Source: Sclerurus mexicanus
Taxonomy: Eukaryota > Chordata > Aves > Passeriformes > Furnariidae
Assembly: GCA_013396755.1 (NCBI GenBank)
Contig: VWZF01007822.1
Location: 704,132 to 768,131, forward strand
Direction of reading: 5' to 3'
Length of the DNA stretch: 64,000 bases
Shown here: one piece after another, positions 1 to 13,000 of the stretch
Numbering within the stretch: the stretch's first letter is position 1
Layout: each line of letters starts with the position of its first letter
Translations under genes and position numbers: made by a program
Notes under the pieces: generated by a model
The model's database searches: none
The model's input: only the letters and a program-made list of their open reading frames with translations
What the model was told of the DNA's origin: nothing

Positions 1-3000
1 AAAGAATAGATTGCTATTAAAAAGATAAATACTGAGTAAAGATTATGGTCTTTCACACAAGCTATAAAAATACCTTTTGTTTCTGAGTCATGACCAGTGT
101 ACAACATTTGGCTATACTCTGAAGGGTAAGAGACTGTCTGGATGATAACCAAATGTTATCTCATTCTCTGACTATTTTAAAATATTCATTAACTTGAACC
201 CAAGCTTGTAAATTGGAATAATTATTTTAGTACCTTTATCATCATTTATAGCATAGCAATTGCATGCTAATGAGCAAGAAATAGTCTCAATGCTGTAAAA
301 TACCTGAGTAAAACTACAGTAAGTTAGAACTGACTCATTTCAATGAAATCATGTAAGACAGACTGGAATAAACCAGAAGGCATGTGATGGTTATATGAAA
401 AACATTCCCTTGTTGAAGATTTATATTCTATTAAAGTCATAGTTATGTCCTCAGCTCCTTGTTCAGATAAAAAAGGGTGAGTTCTTCCACTCCAAAGCCC
501 CTTGACCTCATTAAGATAGGAAGTTTTTTCATGTTAGAAAAACCATAAATATCTTGTAACTAATCTGCTGCTAAGTACATCTGAACTTCTAGCATCTATA
601 CCTGTAAGATAGTTGACTGCAACTAAATCCAGGAGTACATGTAGGGTTAAAAATGAAGAGGTCATTCACTAGAATAGAATCATTCTTACATTTATTACCA
701 TTTTAGTTGAAATGCATTGCCACATTTGTAGACATGATATGTTTTCCCAGGATGGACGTTTTCTGAAACCAAACGCCCCTTTTAATTTTTACTTTTAATT
801 CAGATTGTTGATTCTAGATGCTGTGGGAAAGAAATTCTTGCAGTGATTTAAGCAAGCACCCAGCACCCATGTAAATATTTATTCTCCTAAAAACGCTGAT
901 GTTATTTTTTTGCAAACATTTTCATCTCTTTTATGTTCCTTGGTCCTAGGTTATTCAGTCCCATATGATTTTTCCCATTTTCTCTCAGGCTGCACTCAAA
1001 TTTTTTTTTTCAGTCAGTTTTGTTTGATTTGTAGGACAAATGCTCTTAGCATTTAGGGTATCATTCTTGGATTTACATTTCACAAAATACATACTGAAGT
1101 AGGCTTATTTCATTGTCTGTGGTACAGAATTCCCCACAGTCTTCAAGGACATAATCTACTGGAGCCCCAAAACTCTACACTTGAAATTCTATCTGGAGAT
1201 TTGATCTGCAAGAACTGGTTGAACAAGGAGATAATTTATTTGAATAATTAAGGAAAGCTCTCCACTTAAATCCCAGAAACTGAACTGAGAGGCTCAGAAA
1301 GGATTCTGCATATTAGCATCGGAGAAATGAAAGGTTTGAAGATTAATTTTGTTATTTGTAAGATATATGTCCTTCTGTAGGATGACCATCACTTTAAAAG
1401 GGAAGAAGGTTTTTGCTGGGTTCTCAAGTTGTATTTTTGAATTGTATCTTTTTGATAGACATCAACAGCTTTTCAAAAGCAAGGGAAGTTGAGAAAAATC
1501 ATGAACACTTAGAACTGATGAAAGGTTTTAAATAATAATTATTCTGTGTATAATGTCAGGCCTGAACTTGTTTGCTTTCAGGTTAGTCAAACAAGGGAAT
1601 AATAAATGACATCTAATCCATACCTGTAATGTGAACCGTGACCAACTGTGTTTGAAGTACCTCACTACGTACAACTTGATACCAGGGATTTTTCACTATG
1701 TCATGATAAATGTGATGCTTGTTTACCATCCCTGCTGCCTTTCACTCTATATTGACTTCACTCCACTGGAAGTAAATTTTTCATCTGGCACATGGATAAT
1801 AATGAATGGTCATTAAACCTTAATTATCATCTGAATCTTAATTATCATCTGTTTATAATAAACACTTTGGGACAAGACAGTGCCTACAGATCAGGATTTG
1901 CCAATATTTCAAGTCTGAAGACTTGGCTAAGATGAACAAGTGGTGCTATGTACTGCTTAGGGAATCACTACAACAAAGCAAATTCTGTCTTTATAAAGCA
2001 CAGTTGGGCAGGGAAAGCGCATAGAAAGGGCACAGAAAGGGCAGAGGAAGGGCAGGGAAGAGGAGGGGAGAGGAGGGAAGGGAAGGCAATGAGAAAAGGA
2101 AAAACATTGTGCAAGGGAAATTTGTAGTTCAGCATTTAGTAAAGAGGAAGGGACAAAGAAGAAGAGACCACAATGTGGAGAAGAGACATATTTAGAAGTG
2201 ATTCATGAGGTCCTGAAGGTCTCTCCATCTATTGTTCGAAAGCTTAAAGAAAATTCAGAGCACTAAGGCAAGAAAATTCTTTGAAGTGTTTCATTGCTCT
2301 AAGCAAAAGTTATGAATGACTGGTTTGGAAATAGTGCTTGTTACTAGTGGACAATTAGGAGACAATGAGCACTTGCCAAAGATGTCTGTCAAACAGGCCA
2401 ATGGGTACAAGAGCAGACTCAAACTGAGGACTAGGCCTTATGTCCTCACTTGACAATATCCATACTCTTTATGTCCAAGGTAGATCTAGTTATATGAATT
2501 CCATCCAAGGTGCTTGCTGCATGTGAGCCAAGCATATGGGGCCCCAGTACAGCAGTCAGTCAAGTGCCCAGAGGCAAGGGGAATGCTGCCAGGGCTGGAA
2601 CAGTATAGACTGTCCATTTATGTTTTATCTAAGTCTTTGCACTGATAACTAAAATTCATAGGAGCTGAGTAATCTCTCTGTACTTCTTTGCAATTCCAAA
2701 CCTCAATTTCCTCCCACTGTTAAATGTTTATAATTTTATAAATATATAAACCATGTTCCTTCTTTTTTATTTTTTTTTTATTTTAATACATCTACATTGT
2801 GACTGGATTTTTTAACTTGGTCCTACCATAGCTGATGCTCTACATCTCACTCTTGCTCCTTCAAAGATGTCTAAATAAACCTATCCTTCTGTTGCCACCC
2901 ACAAGTCCCCAAGGTCTCAGCTGCACCACAAAGCTCATGATCATGAGTTGGGTTATATCTTCTATAATCACTTTTCTGAAAAGAGGGACAATTGAAGGCT

Positions 3001-6000
3001 CAGCCCTTGAAAGTTCTAGTTCACTGCCCACCCAGCTCCTCAGTGATGAGGAATAAGCATTGGGTGTAGAGGGTCTCAGCCAATGAGTTCTTCATACGGT
3101 TCCGTATAAAACTTTACATTTCTATGTTAAATGCCCTAAGAAATACAAGGAAATTGAATATCAATACAATAAGGAAAGACCAATTCTTCTCGTAGGAGTA
3201 TAAGCCTCATTTGCAGCCCTTTCCCAGGGAATCACAAAGAGTAGATCACATAACATCCAAGAAACATGATGCCTGCCAGACAGAGTCCAGAGCTATGACA
3301 AATAAAGGTTGTAACAAACTTCTGGCATAAAGCTTATTAAATCACTCAGAATTTATATTATCATTCAGTATTGTAAACGGGGATATTCTTGGGAACTCTA
3401 TAAATACCCACCTACCTTTTCATCTTACTAAGTCTTCAGCCTTAAAAGCACTCTTTGCAAGAAACTTTAATATTTACATGCTCTGTGCAACAATCTATTT
3501 CTTTTTATCTGTTTTGAATTTGCCATCTTTTAATTTCATAAAAGTCCCCATATTCTTGTGTTATGATACAGGGAGAACAGATGCTCCTGATCTACCTCCT
3601 CTATACTTTTTATTATTTTGCATTTTTTTATCGCATTCCCTTATTCGTCTTTTTTATCCCAGTGCTTTCAATTTCTGTTATGAGTTTCTCCACTGCTTTA
3701 TTCAATGTATGAATGAAAATGAAAAATGAAACAATTTTAAAATACTTAAATCAGATAAAATGGCCAAAGCTTACCAAAAAACAAAATTATAAACATTTGT
3801 GTTCATGTTTTTTTTTTTAAAAAACCTCTCCAATGAGCCCAAGAATAGAAAATATTAGTAAAAAAATATTTTGTTTGAGGGAAAGAATTGAGAAAAGAAA
3901 ATGAATAGCTTAAAAAAATGAATATTGTTGTTATTATAAATATAAATACAGATAAATATACAAACCCATTTACTCACAGAGATCTAAATGTATAAATGTA
4001 CACATGTCCATAGAATATCTGGGGGTATTATGAGTTTATGGCCCTGAGACAATGAAATGGTTGAATTTTAATTGTGGGTACAAAGACTTGTGAGTTTATG
4101 ACATACTTCAGCATGTTCTGGACACTGAAATTTATTTGCCAGACAGTTTTAATAGAATATTTAATGGAATAAACATTAATATGACAGAATTCTAGTTAAA
4201 ATACAATGTTCATGGTGTTATAGAACAAGCAACACGGTGCATATAAACCTGTTCTGTTAGTAGGAAAATTAAGGATGAGCCTTACACCAGCTGCTGAACT
4301 CCATCTTGCAAATAACACTAATAAGCAACTTTACTCAAATGCATTTATCTTGGCTATGTTAGATTTCTCATCTTTAATCTAGGCCTCTGCTTCATTTGAT
4401 TTATTGCAATCATTTCTCTCTTAAATCACAGCCAGAGACACCTTTTTGAGCTGAAATAGATAAATATTCTGCTTTCCTACAAGTAACCCCATATATTTAT
4501 TTATTTTCTTACTCTGCCATCGTCCCTTTACATTATAAATGACAGTGAATGCACTGTATTTGAACAGTAAAACTGTAATTCAGTCCAGAATTTCAGCTTC
4601 CATATGAAACATGGATTATAATATGGTTTACAGCACAATCCTTGGCCGCATTAGTGTCTTAAATCACCACCAGCTTCCATCTGTCTGTATTTGATCAACA
4701 CACACAGAAAATGAGAGCAGAGATATCACAAGCATTTGCTGAAAGATTTTATGAACATGTCCAGTTTATTTTACACTTCAAATAGATAGAAGCAAAACCA
4801 GGACTGAGAAACATAATATCACATGATTTAATCTCAGTTCCCATGACCGTACAGCAGCACACTCTGTGTCAGACTGCACCACGTTTGTATTTACCGAAGC
4901 AGAAATGAGCTTGGGACCCACTGTGAGTGCACAGCCCGGCATTGATCCTGGTTGTTCCACTCAACCCTATGAGAGTTCAGGAGGAGGAAAGTTCCCTTAA
5001 AGGAGACAAGGGAAGGCCATATTTGCATTTACTCACCATCTTGTCTAAACCAAAGGACAGATCAATGGTTTCTGCTGTCCCTGCTCACTCATGAGTCATT
5101 TGGGCATTCCCCCCTTGACCTGGGCATCAATACTCATGGAACTTGCTGAAGTCATGGCATCATTTCCCAGAGAAGGAAAAATCTCTTCTCTCCTGCTCTG
5201 TCCACCTGCGCCACAGTCAGCACAGTTGCATTAATCAGCAGTATCTATCCAGCATCTGCACTACAATAACTTTGACTGGGAAAAGACAAACATAATCTTT
5301 TCATGCCCAATGGCAGTGGAGATAGATCCAATTACTTAAAACTGCTAACAAAGAACAGTGGAAAACTGATACCTTTCTGCACTACAATGGCACATCCTTG
5401 ACATATACTGTCCTGCTTTCAGCTGGTTTAATGTAATGCACACTGAGTTTCACTCCATGATTATAGAATAACTAAGAAGAGAGAGTGCTGAAAGGAAAAT
5501 AAAAAGTCAATAATATATGAGTTCTGAAGATTTCCAAATGACATCTGAACATTTTTCTTTCCATTACAGAACAGAAAGCAGAATTTTGGCAATTTTTAAG
5601 TCAAGCAGCTGCATAAATTTCATTCTCCACTTAAACAACTGAAAACAGTTTATTTCATTTTGTTTTATAAATATTACAACAGGATATTTTTACTTTTGAA
5701 AGTTCTTCAAAATGGCATATACCCCAAAAATGAATTCTCCTGAAGTTTGTTTTATTTTTTTTAAAAAATGCTGAAAAAATCAAGTCGTGCTCTAGAGACA
5801 AGAAGTCTGATTCATTCCTTGCAGACGACAATGGTCATGTTATCGAAATAAAATACAATGTTTCAAATATTCCTTTCATCCTGTCAACTTTGATGGATTT
5901 GAATTCTTGAAATTATAGGTCAAGCCTATCCACTGTTCTTATATAAGGCCAACTACTTCTACTTGTGCAAGGAAACAGTGTATGCACATCCTGCAAAGAT

Positions 6001-6025
6001 CAGTTTTCTCTCAAAACCAGATTCT
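1..6025. other. Intergenic DNA, no gene recognised
   Basis: AT-rich, unique-looking sequence in which all open frames are short (at most 84 codons), lack splice partners and resemble no family I know. The only compositional feature is the purine-rich tract near 2.0 kb, listed separately. It lies more than 24 kb upstream of the PITRM1 start, so it could hold distal regulatory elements, but sequence alone does not show any. Confidence 0.6.
2005..2104 (+). repeat. Purine-rich (GGGA/GGAA) low-complexity tract
   Basis: About 100 bases almost entirely A and G on the + strand, built from irregular units such as AAAGGGCA and GGAGGGAAG with many runs of three or four G. It is a degenerate polypurine simple repeat, able in principle to form triplex or G-quadruplex structures. 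Confidence 0.7.
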
Positions 6026-6172
6026 GTCAAGGAGTGTTTGGATGATACTCTTGTGAACACGATGTGACTCTTGGGGACGGTCCTGCGAGCCCTAAGGGTT
6101 GGACTCGATGATCTTTGTGTGTCCCTTCCAACTCACCCTATTCTGTGATTCTGTGGTTCTGTGGTTCTATGA
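6026..6172 (+). mobile_element. CR1 retroposon, 3' end fragment
   Basis: The segment matches the end of avian CR1 LINEs. It has the 'tcaaggagtgtttggatgat' type start, then 'tgactcttggggacggtcct', 'gttggactcgatgatctttg' and 'cccttccaactc', and it closes with the short terminal repeats 'attctgtg / gttctgtg / gttctatg' that mark CR1 3' ends. It is 5' truncated, as most CR1 copies are, and carries no coding capacity. Confidence 0.85.
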
Positions 6173-9100
6173 ATGTATTTCAGTACAGGAGAAGTTGAAG
6201 GTAGTCAGAGGTGTCCTAGTTTGCAGATTTGGGAACTGAAAATTCAAGTCCTGTTTGGACTCACTGACAAAGGGCTTGCCAGCTGTAACACCATAGCAGA
6301 AAGCTTTTTTTTTTCCTTTTGCACATATGACATAACAAAGAAAGCTTGACTCTAAGGAGCCAGTAGTTGTGTAGCCATTGCAGATGATTTTTAATTTCAC
6401 ATGAACAACCTGCAGTGAAATTCCCCCATAGCAAGAAGTTAATTTTAATTTAACTAATCCACTCCCTTCTCCAGATGCTCAGCAGAAGAGATATCTGAAA
6501 GCCTGATGGAAGCTCAAGATCTGAGCCAAAGCTCAATAAACTCAAGAGGCTGCTGCTCCAAAACAGAATGAATCACCTATTCTGAAGCATTTTCACAATA
6601 AGAGTTTACTCAGTTGGTATCAACAGATCAAGACATGTATCCAAACATTTAGCACACGCAACTCCACCCAGCCTGACCACCTGGTTGCATAATGTGTCTG
6701 TGCTACATAAAGACAATGCTAAAGCCTGAGAAGATATACAAATTCAGGTTTCTGATAACTCCAAGCTAAAACTGCTGGCAACTGTTATAATAAAACCTGA
6801 CAAGTTGTTAATCTGCCTACAGTGAAAAGAAAAGCTGTGGTATTATGCAAGGGACTGTCCAAACACAAGGAAACAAATATTGATACTACACGTTTATGAG
6901 GTTGCACTGAAGACTGACTTGATAATTAATAGTAATTTCTCAATTGAACAAATGATATCACTTTGAGCTTTGTTGTCAGCTGCTAAAATTTCTTCAAGAG
7001 ATATTTTTAACCATGAATTTTATTGTTTTCTGTAAGTAGCACAGCTGGGTACACAGAAAACCAGCACAAGAGTTATCAGAGCTGGCTGCTTCTAATGCCT
7101 TGCTCCCTCTTGACCAGGCAGACAGATGACCATTAGGGACAAGCAACTCCATGCCTATCCCACTCCTGGTCTCTCTGTCTGCTGACATTGCCAGAGGGTC
7201 GTTTTCAGATGGAGACAAGAGTACATCACAAATGCATAAACATGTCAAAATGAGACTGTTTAAAACTCTGTTTTATTACACTGGAGCTTGCAGCAGTGAT
7301 CAGGAATGAGTGATGAGTCTGGGTTTTGGGTTTGAGGATGGCCAAGTTTTCATTAAGTTACATCATTTTTGGCCTTGACCATTCGCTTTTATGTTTTTTA
7401 ACTTTTTTGCTGGCACAGGTCTTATTGATCCCCATCCAACTACCCATCTCAAAATAGGTTTACCTCATGGTTTTCAAGAGAGGTTTTATTAGCATTGTCT
7501 AGAGGTGCGAGAAAAGCTCATAAAGCCCAGTTTAGCTTTTAGTCAGAAAATGCCATGCCACTGATGTATTAAAAACCACTGCAGTAAGTCAGCGGAACAA
7601 AACCAGGAGGAAAATAAGAAATAATAGTGATAAAAATAAGAAATGAAAGAGTAGATTCTTCCATTATTAATAGAACATGGAGCTCTTTACTATTAATATA
7701 AATTCAGTTCAGCTACCTTTGCATTCTGGACCTTCTTATTCTGCACATGTAACTGTTTTTCATTATTAGCTGTTCCATCAAGTCTTTATATAAATGTTTT
7801 CTGTCATGGACCCATCTTACTCTGTATCCTATATGAAACACTTGATCATTCTAGGTGCTGAATGGATAATGAAGTCATCCATTACAGGCTTCTGGTCTAC
7901 TCTGTCATAGAGTTACTCAGTTTATTTAGCAGATAAGTGCCTCATGGACACATGCACACTCTTGCAGTCCTTCCAGTAGGACATACAGTCCTGGCTGACT
8001 ATATTTTTGATCATAAACTCCACAAGCCACATTCCAGTAGGTGCCTTTGCATGCTGCTTACAGGCTGCACCTGCTACCTGCCAGCTAAGGCAAAGAATTG
8101 CACAGGCACTCCAGGAATCACTTCCCAGTACAAAAAACTGTGCATTTCCCCAGGCTGGAGAGCAGTGCTTCCCAGGGAGTTTGGAATTAAGGGTCCTACT
8201 CTGCCAATCCCTTTGCAAGGTATTTTTCCAGGGTGCTATGCCCATAAAGCTTTCCTCTGGTTCTTGTCTGGATCCTATTTAAGCTGATAGCGGAAATTTT
8301 GTTTTGTAATAGAGGTGAGCCTGTTACTCTCCAGAGTCCTTAAAACTACATATTCTATGTTACATATCCAGACAGAGAGTCCAACTATGGAGCGAAATTC
8401 GAAAAAAAATATTCCTGTAATCCTATAAAATACTCTCCGTTTACAGAAGCAGTTTAATGCTTAATGTCAAAACAAAACTGAATGGACCTATTTTCACATG
8501 GGAGTGTCAATAACATCTATTCAGAAGTTTTTTATTCTGTGGAAAGTTTTAACTACAATAATGGCCAAAAATTCAGATTTTTAAAAAAAAAAAAAAAGAC
8601 TGAAATGAAGGAGCTTCTGAGAAGAAGAAAGATCCAGTTATCATTTTGTTCTAATTTCAAATTCACAATTAAATCCCAGGAGATTCCTATGTGGCATAAA
8701 ATTCTCCACAATATCTTAATGCAGAATGATGTATCATTGTGTTTTAACTAGTTACAAACATTTAGAACAGCTGATAAATTCAAATAGCTCCATAACAGAA
8801 ACAGTTCCTCTCACTGTAAGTTGAGCAGATGATTGAAGAGAGCAAGAAAATGCATTTAGAATTTCAATTCATGTTCAGAGAAACACTTAAGTACGTGCTT
8901 AGCTTTCAGTAGGGCCAAGCATGAGTGTTAAGTTAAATGTGGTTAATATGCTTTCCTGAGCAGAGATAATTTTCTGCATCAGGTTGTTAATGAACAAATG
9001 GTTAGATTTTTTTTCCCTACACGTTAAAATATACCAAAGTAATTTCCGACCAGCAAGTAGTAAAACTATATTGTGAGGAATACCTTGCTAAGAAAATCTA

Positions 9101-9964
9101 CTATGAAATGTTATATAAAAATAACAGATTGTTCTGCATTTGATTTCTCCAAATGATCTCATTTAAATGTAAATTTTAACTAAGTTATGCTTCCCTTGGT
9201 GGTATTACTGTTTAAACTAATTGCTGGCTGTTAGAACTCAGAATCGTGTGTATGCAGCTGTGAATAATAAATTTCTATCATCTCACTAAAGAGCTCAGGT
9301 TTTTCTCTCTTGATATCTCTTTGTCTTCATGGTATTATCAGAACTAGTTTTTACACCACATGAAGTTCAGGAAAGGTAACTTAAGAAATTTTAAAATAGA
9401 TTTTCTAAGAAACTGGTAGATCTCTTCTGAGGGCAAGCATCTGTAAGCTTGCACAGTTTTACCTAGAGGTCATGGTAAGATCATTTACATATCTGAGAAT
9501 AAAATGACCTCTTCCAAATCTTTTCTGCCTTGCTTTTAGTTTCCTTTTTTTTTTTTCTCTTATCAGAGCAGTATGATTTTTGGCAGAATTCACAGTATGA
9601 GGAGTAGAATCAACTGGACAGATTATGAATAAATGGTATTACTATGCTATATCTCATTACAGTAATTTGTTCTCTAACAGATTCCCTTGAACTTGTACTT
9701 GGGAACGCAGCACACTCATGGCCTTGATTGGATCCATAGGTCTGTTTGTGCGTTACAGGGGTAACCATGGGCAAAGATTTGCCCCGGATGAATACAGATG
9801 CAAACACGCTCCCTTCCAAGGCTTTGCAGAACTGTCCGCAGCACTTAATTTGCTTTCCTAAGCAAGACAGCAGTTTGTGACTGCCACTTGTGCCTCCACT
9901 CCTCTCTCCTTCCTTAGCCATCCCTATGATCATGTGAGCATGGCCTCAATCCAGTATCAGGCCC

Positions 9965-10000
9965 TGAGTCACCTGAGTCACCTGGGTCACACCAGAGTCA
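9965..10000 (+). promoter_or_regulatory. Clustered AP-1-like sites in a short tandem repeat
   Basis: Two exact TGAGTCA motifs (9965-9971 and 9974-9980) are spaced 9 bases apart. They are followed by TGGGTCA (9983-9989) and AGAGTCA (9994-10000). TGAGTCA is the consensus AP-1 (Fos/Jun) site. The array looks like a 9-bp tandem repeat and may be regulatory or simply a small satellite; binding is not shown by sequence. Confidence 0.35.
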
Positions 10001-13000
10001 CACATATCAATGCATGAGATCAGCTGGATGTCCAGTGTGCTGCAGAAAGGGAAAGCATGAACACATGTGCTACAAAATGTTTCCTGCAGACAGTCTGAAT
10101 GGATTGGGCAGACATGGGGCTAAGCATGTTGAAAAAATGGGAGAATAGCACACTGATGTGTTCCGAAAAGGTAGTAGCATCTACCATCAGTATGTAGACT
10201 TGACTGAATGGGGCGTGTTTTTGTAAAAGCAGGTTGGATTTACTCTTGCCATCCAAAGGTCAGGCCTTCTGCCAATACTTATCTTTCTATATGCCAAAAG
10301 CTCGCTGCCACCAAAGCTGACCTTGGAAGCTCTCCCAAACATGTAAGTTGTTTCCCCATTGTCTGCCTTCCAGTCCTTTCCTTTTTACTGTGCATGTGAA
10401 ATATGCCTTGACCTTCAGTTCTTCAAGTTTACAAAATTTGCCAGCGATCTTCTTGGTTCTGATATTTGGCTCTTCTGCCCTCTTTTCTCTCTTCTGCTTT
10501 TAAGTAATAGAGCAGAAAAGAGAAGCTGTTGGTCCATCACTAATTTCTAAGAGGTTTTTAAGGTTGGACAGGGGAAAAAAATAATCACAATCTATGAATT
10601 ATTTGGTCTACGAATGATGTATTCAGGAAGTGCCAGGTGATATAATTTCTTCCAAATTTATTTTTCTCCAAGGGTGACCTTGGAGAATTTTCATTCTGTG
10701 TTGTGATAATGTATTTGCAAAATTCTGAAAAAAGCCCTCTAAGTGTAAAATTAAATCTTGCGAGGTGCTTAGATAGTAGGGTCACAAAAACCTCTAACCA
10801 AATGAAACCTTTCCCTCCAAAAAAAAAAATAAAAAATTAAACCCACAAAAAATAAACAAAACAAAACAACCACAGAAAAAAACACAGACAAATAAAACTT
10901 CTATGAGAGTACAAAGAGAAGACAACGTGTGAATTCCAACTACTTCTGAGAAATAGATCTTCCAAAAAACCTTGTTACTTTACAAACGAGGTGACTTGAC
11001 TGGAACCCAATGTATAGTTTACATGCACTACTCACAAGTCAAACTACCGGTCTTGTTTTATGAACCTCTTGCCAGCAAAGCTGAAATATTTTACTTTGTC
11101 CATTTTTCTGCCAATGCTACCAAGTAAATGAATTCATTCATCCTGCTGTCACTTTGTTTTAAATTAAGTTTCCAAATATCCATTTAACTTAAAATACGAG
11201 CTGAAGATGTTAAGTTTCGCCCTGAGGTGGGAGTTTTAACGATTTAGGAAATCAGCAACTGGGCAGAATCTTTCAGCCTTGATTACTGGTTCAAATCTAA
11301 TCAAAGTGTAACCTCTTGGGGGCTGGTTATGAAATTCATTGACACCTTTCACCTCATTCCTTGAACAGGAAAACCACTTTGTAACTGGCACTTACTGGGT
11401 GACTTGTTGGCAATCCAAGCAAAAAAAGTTAAGAAGTTTAGAAATTGAATCTTCTTCCAAGTGTTGAAGAGCGTGCAAGGTTCTTCTGCTGCTGTAGGTG
11501 ACAGGGTGTGCTCCCAAGCTGGAATTGCTGGGACTCTTTCTACTTTCCATGTGGGTTTATGTTCACAGATTAAAGCCTAACTTTAACTTTTCTTGGCACT
11601 TGCTCTGGGACTGCTAGCAACAATAGTGTCATTGCTTTATTTCTGTAGCTCTTTAGCTGATGTTGGGTGTGTTTTAAGGCTCCTGCACGTAGCGCTAGGA
11701 AAACATTAACATCATAAAGAAATGGATCCTCCCTCTGAAGGTGTAGGCTTGATGTTTGTCAAACCTAACAAATATATAGCCAACATACCCGTAGAATGTC
11801 AAATTACATTGTAATAGTCACCAAGTCCCCAAATAGCATGAACAAACTGAAAGTACTGCACCCTTTTTATATAAGTGCATTATCTCCGATATTTAGAGAA
11901 AAAAACGATAGAGTTTTACAGTAGCATTCGGAAAATGTTGATTTCTCATATTGCTGCTGAAACATAAATTGTGATCATTGTAGTCAATAAAGTTACATTT
12001 TATTTAAAGAATGATTCTATGCTCAAAATAAATTGGAACACTTCAATAACCGTACATTTTGCTCTGCTTTCTAATCTCCTAAAACAAATGGAAATTACAT
12101 GAAAGTATATCCCAAAGATATAATGATAGTTTGGAAATGAATCAGGGAACACAAAACTATGATTCTGACAACAGCCATTATATTTTCCACATTGCACAAT
12201 GTAGTTGCAGCACAACTTATTTTACTCACTTTAAATCAGGGTTAAGGCAGCTTAGACTGAAATTCTATTAATGTTAACTTAAAAGATACCTAAAGAATCT
12301 TCAGTAGACTTGGGACAAACTTAAAAGAGACTTTTGTTTTATTTGTCCTTGTTCTTTGGAAGTAAAATTGCATAATTCTGACAAAAAATACGAGCTTTCT
12401 CTTTGTCAAAGGAGACAGATAGCATTTTTCACTTTGTAATATTATCTTCATCGAATCAGATTTATCAGGAAAGTCAGCATTTGTTATATTATAAAATCAG
12501 AAAAAAAGAATGTAGAAAATGTCTTGAACACCATAAAGCAGGATCTGTAGTGTGGAAACAGTAAACCTCAGCCCTTCTTTTGGAGAGTTGCTTGAACACT
12601 CTCCATAAATTCTAGCTGAATATCTTATTATTTGCTTTCATGGATTGCCTATGCAGCTATGGAACATTAGTCAAATTGAACCAATATAGATATATCATTT
12701 TGTACTATTGAAGGCAATTTTCTTTAATTAGCATAATAAGAGGGAAATTACATATCTTAGTAAGGGCCACTTGTGTCATTTCCCTCTGTATGCAGGTCTT
12801 TCCAGCTGATTGTTTTCAATCAACCCAGAAGGCACTGCTAGCAAAGCTGCTGCAGTGGAGCAGCCTTACTTCCAACACCATTCATTTCATACATGACATT
12901 TGCAAACATGGTTTCTGAGATCCAGACCACATGAAAGGATTTCTTATGACTGTTTCAAAAAGTTTGCGGTCTATCTGTTCGCTTACAGTCATCATGGAAA

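Noticed and set aside
7922..8287. Overlapping open frames of 91-116 codons on both strands
   Set aside because: They overlap in opposite directions, have no recognisable domain, and have no splice or promoter context. The local sequence is slightly less AT-rich, which lowers stop frequency.
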